DNA of 7,589 nt from Pseudomonadota bacterium (lineage in GTDB: Bacteria > Pseudomonadota > Alphaproteobacteria > Rhizobiales > Xanthobacteraceae): NCBI GenBank assembly GCA_021779635.1, contig JAJYAH010000319.1:1-7589 (forward strand), read 5' to 3'. A program made the position numbers and the translations under genes. The notes beneath the pieces were generated by a model. The model was given only the letters and a program-made list of their open reading frames with translations. It ran no database searches and was not told where the DNA came from. Positions 7,276 to 7,589 of the stretch are shown in pieces. Positions within the stretch are counted from its first letter, which is position 1. The number at the start of each line of letters is the position of its first letter.

Positions 7276-7589
7276 GCGTAGTGTGGCTGGCGGCTCACTT
7301 CTTCGTACTCGCCACGGCGACCTCGTGCGTAGGACAGAAGTCGCTCGTCGAGGTGAAGGTATTTGAGAATTTTTGGGTGTGCATCCAGCTTTAGCTTCGA
7401 TCCTGAGGGACGGCCGAAAGGTTTATCGCAGGGGCAGCAGAGGCGAGGACGGATCAGAAATGAGCACCAATTTTTCCAAATAGCTTGCGAGGGGTACGAT
7501 ATTTAGAATTCAATTTGTGGGCGAGTACTTCTCGCTGGACTTCTTCTGGCACCCGAGCGTTGGTGTCTGTTCTGGGTCCCTGGTGATTG
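7276..7589. other. Right-hand 314 bases without a convincing gene
   Basis: This stretch is visibly lower in GC than the recombinase, near 50 % around 7500-7560. I see no tRNA, no clear terminal inverted repeat and no complete gene. The only open stretch of note is a short minus-strand fragment at the edge, listed separately. A 30-codon plus-strand frame at 7274-7366 has no family resemblance or good ribosome binding site. Confidence 0.5.
7454..7588 (-). CDS. Possible C-terminal fragment of an unidentified protein entering from the right edge
   Basis: A minus-strand frame is open from the right edge and ends with TGA at 7454-7456, giving 44 residues. The segment VPEEVQREVLAHKLNSKYR has a plausible soluble-helix composition, followed by a basic tail. 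I do not recognise it. A 44-codon open stretch can occur by chance, so this is only a candidate that needs the neighbouring sequence. Confidence 0.2.
   Translation of the reverse strand, partial: NHQGPRTDTNARVPEEVQREVLAHKLNSKYRTPRKLFGKIGAHF

Noticed and set aside
7274..7366. 30-codon plus-strand frame after the palindrome
   Set aside because: It is short, has no clear ribosome binding site and no recognisable sequence. It is probably chance.
1..7589. CRISPR array, tRNA or rRNA genes
   Set aside because: No regularly spaced direct repeats, no cloverleaf-like sequence and no rRNA signature were seen on either strand.

Overview
This window most likely comes from a high-GC alphaproteobacterium. 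The evidence is the GC-rich coding sequence, the alphaproteobacterial look of the tyrosine recombinase at the right, and the MmeI/YeeA-like methyltransferase at the left. That assignment is an inference from composition and family resemblance. The region is accessory: defence-type genes next to a broken site-specific recombinase, with abrupt changes in base composition.

Left part (1-5542, + strand): three tightly packed genes form an apparent operon. First is a class I adenine-N6 DNA methyltransferase of the MmeI/YeeA-like type, whose 5' end lies outside the window. Four bases later comes a SIR2-family protein with the residues expected of an NAD+-consuming effector. It overlaps by 4 bases (ATGA) a HerA/DUF87-type hexameric ATPase with intact Walker A and B motifs. 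SIR2-HerA pairs are an established type of anti-phage NAD-depletion complex. Here the pair is joined to an MmeI-like methyltransferase that could mark self DNA. A reasonable hypothesis is a composite system: modification, with or without cleavage by the methyltransferase polypeptide, backed by a SIR2-HerA abortive-infection arm.

Middle (5586-6155, - strand): a 189-residue unnamed protein faces the operon tail to tail. It ends in a helical segment with an R-N-E-L-A-H (RX4H) motif, which suggests a HEPN-type RNase fold. It could be an extra defence or toxin-type cargo gene.

Right part (6190-7197, - strand): a tyrosine recombinase with all six catalytic residues is split by one in-frame amber codon. 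An imperfect palindrome with a 6-base centre sits just upstream of its start and looks like a recombinase core site or an operator. The last 314 bases are lower in GC and hold no convincing gene, apart from a possible short C-terminal fragment running in from the right edge.
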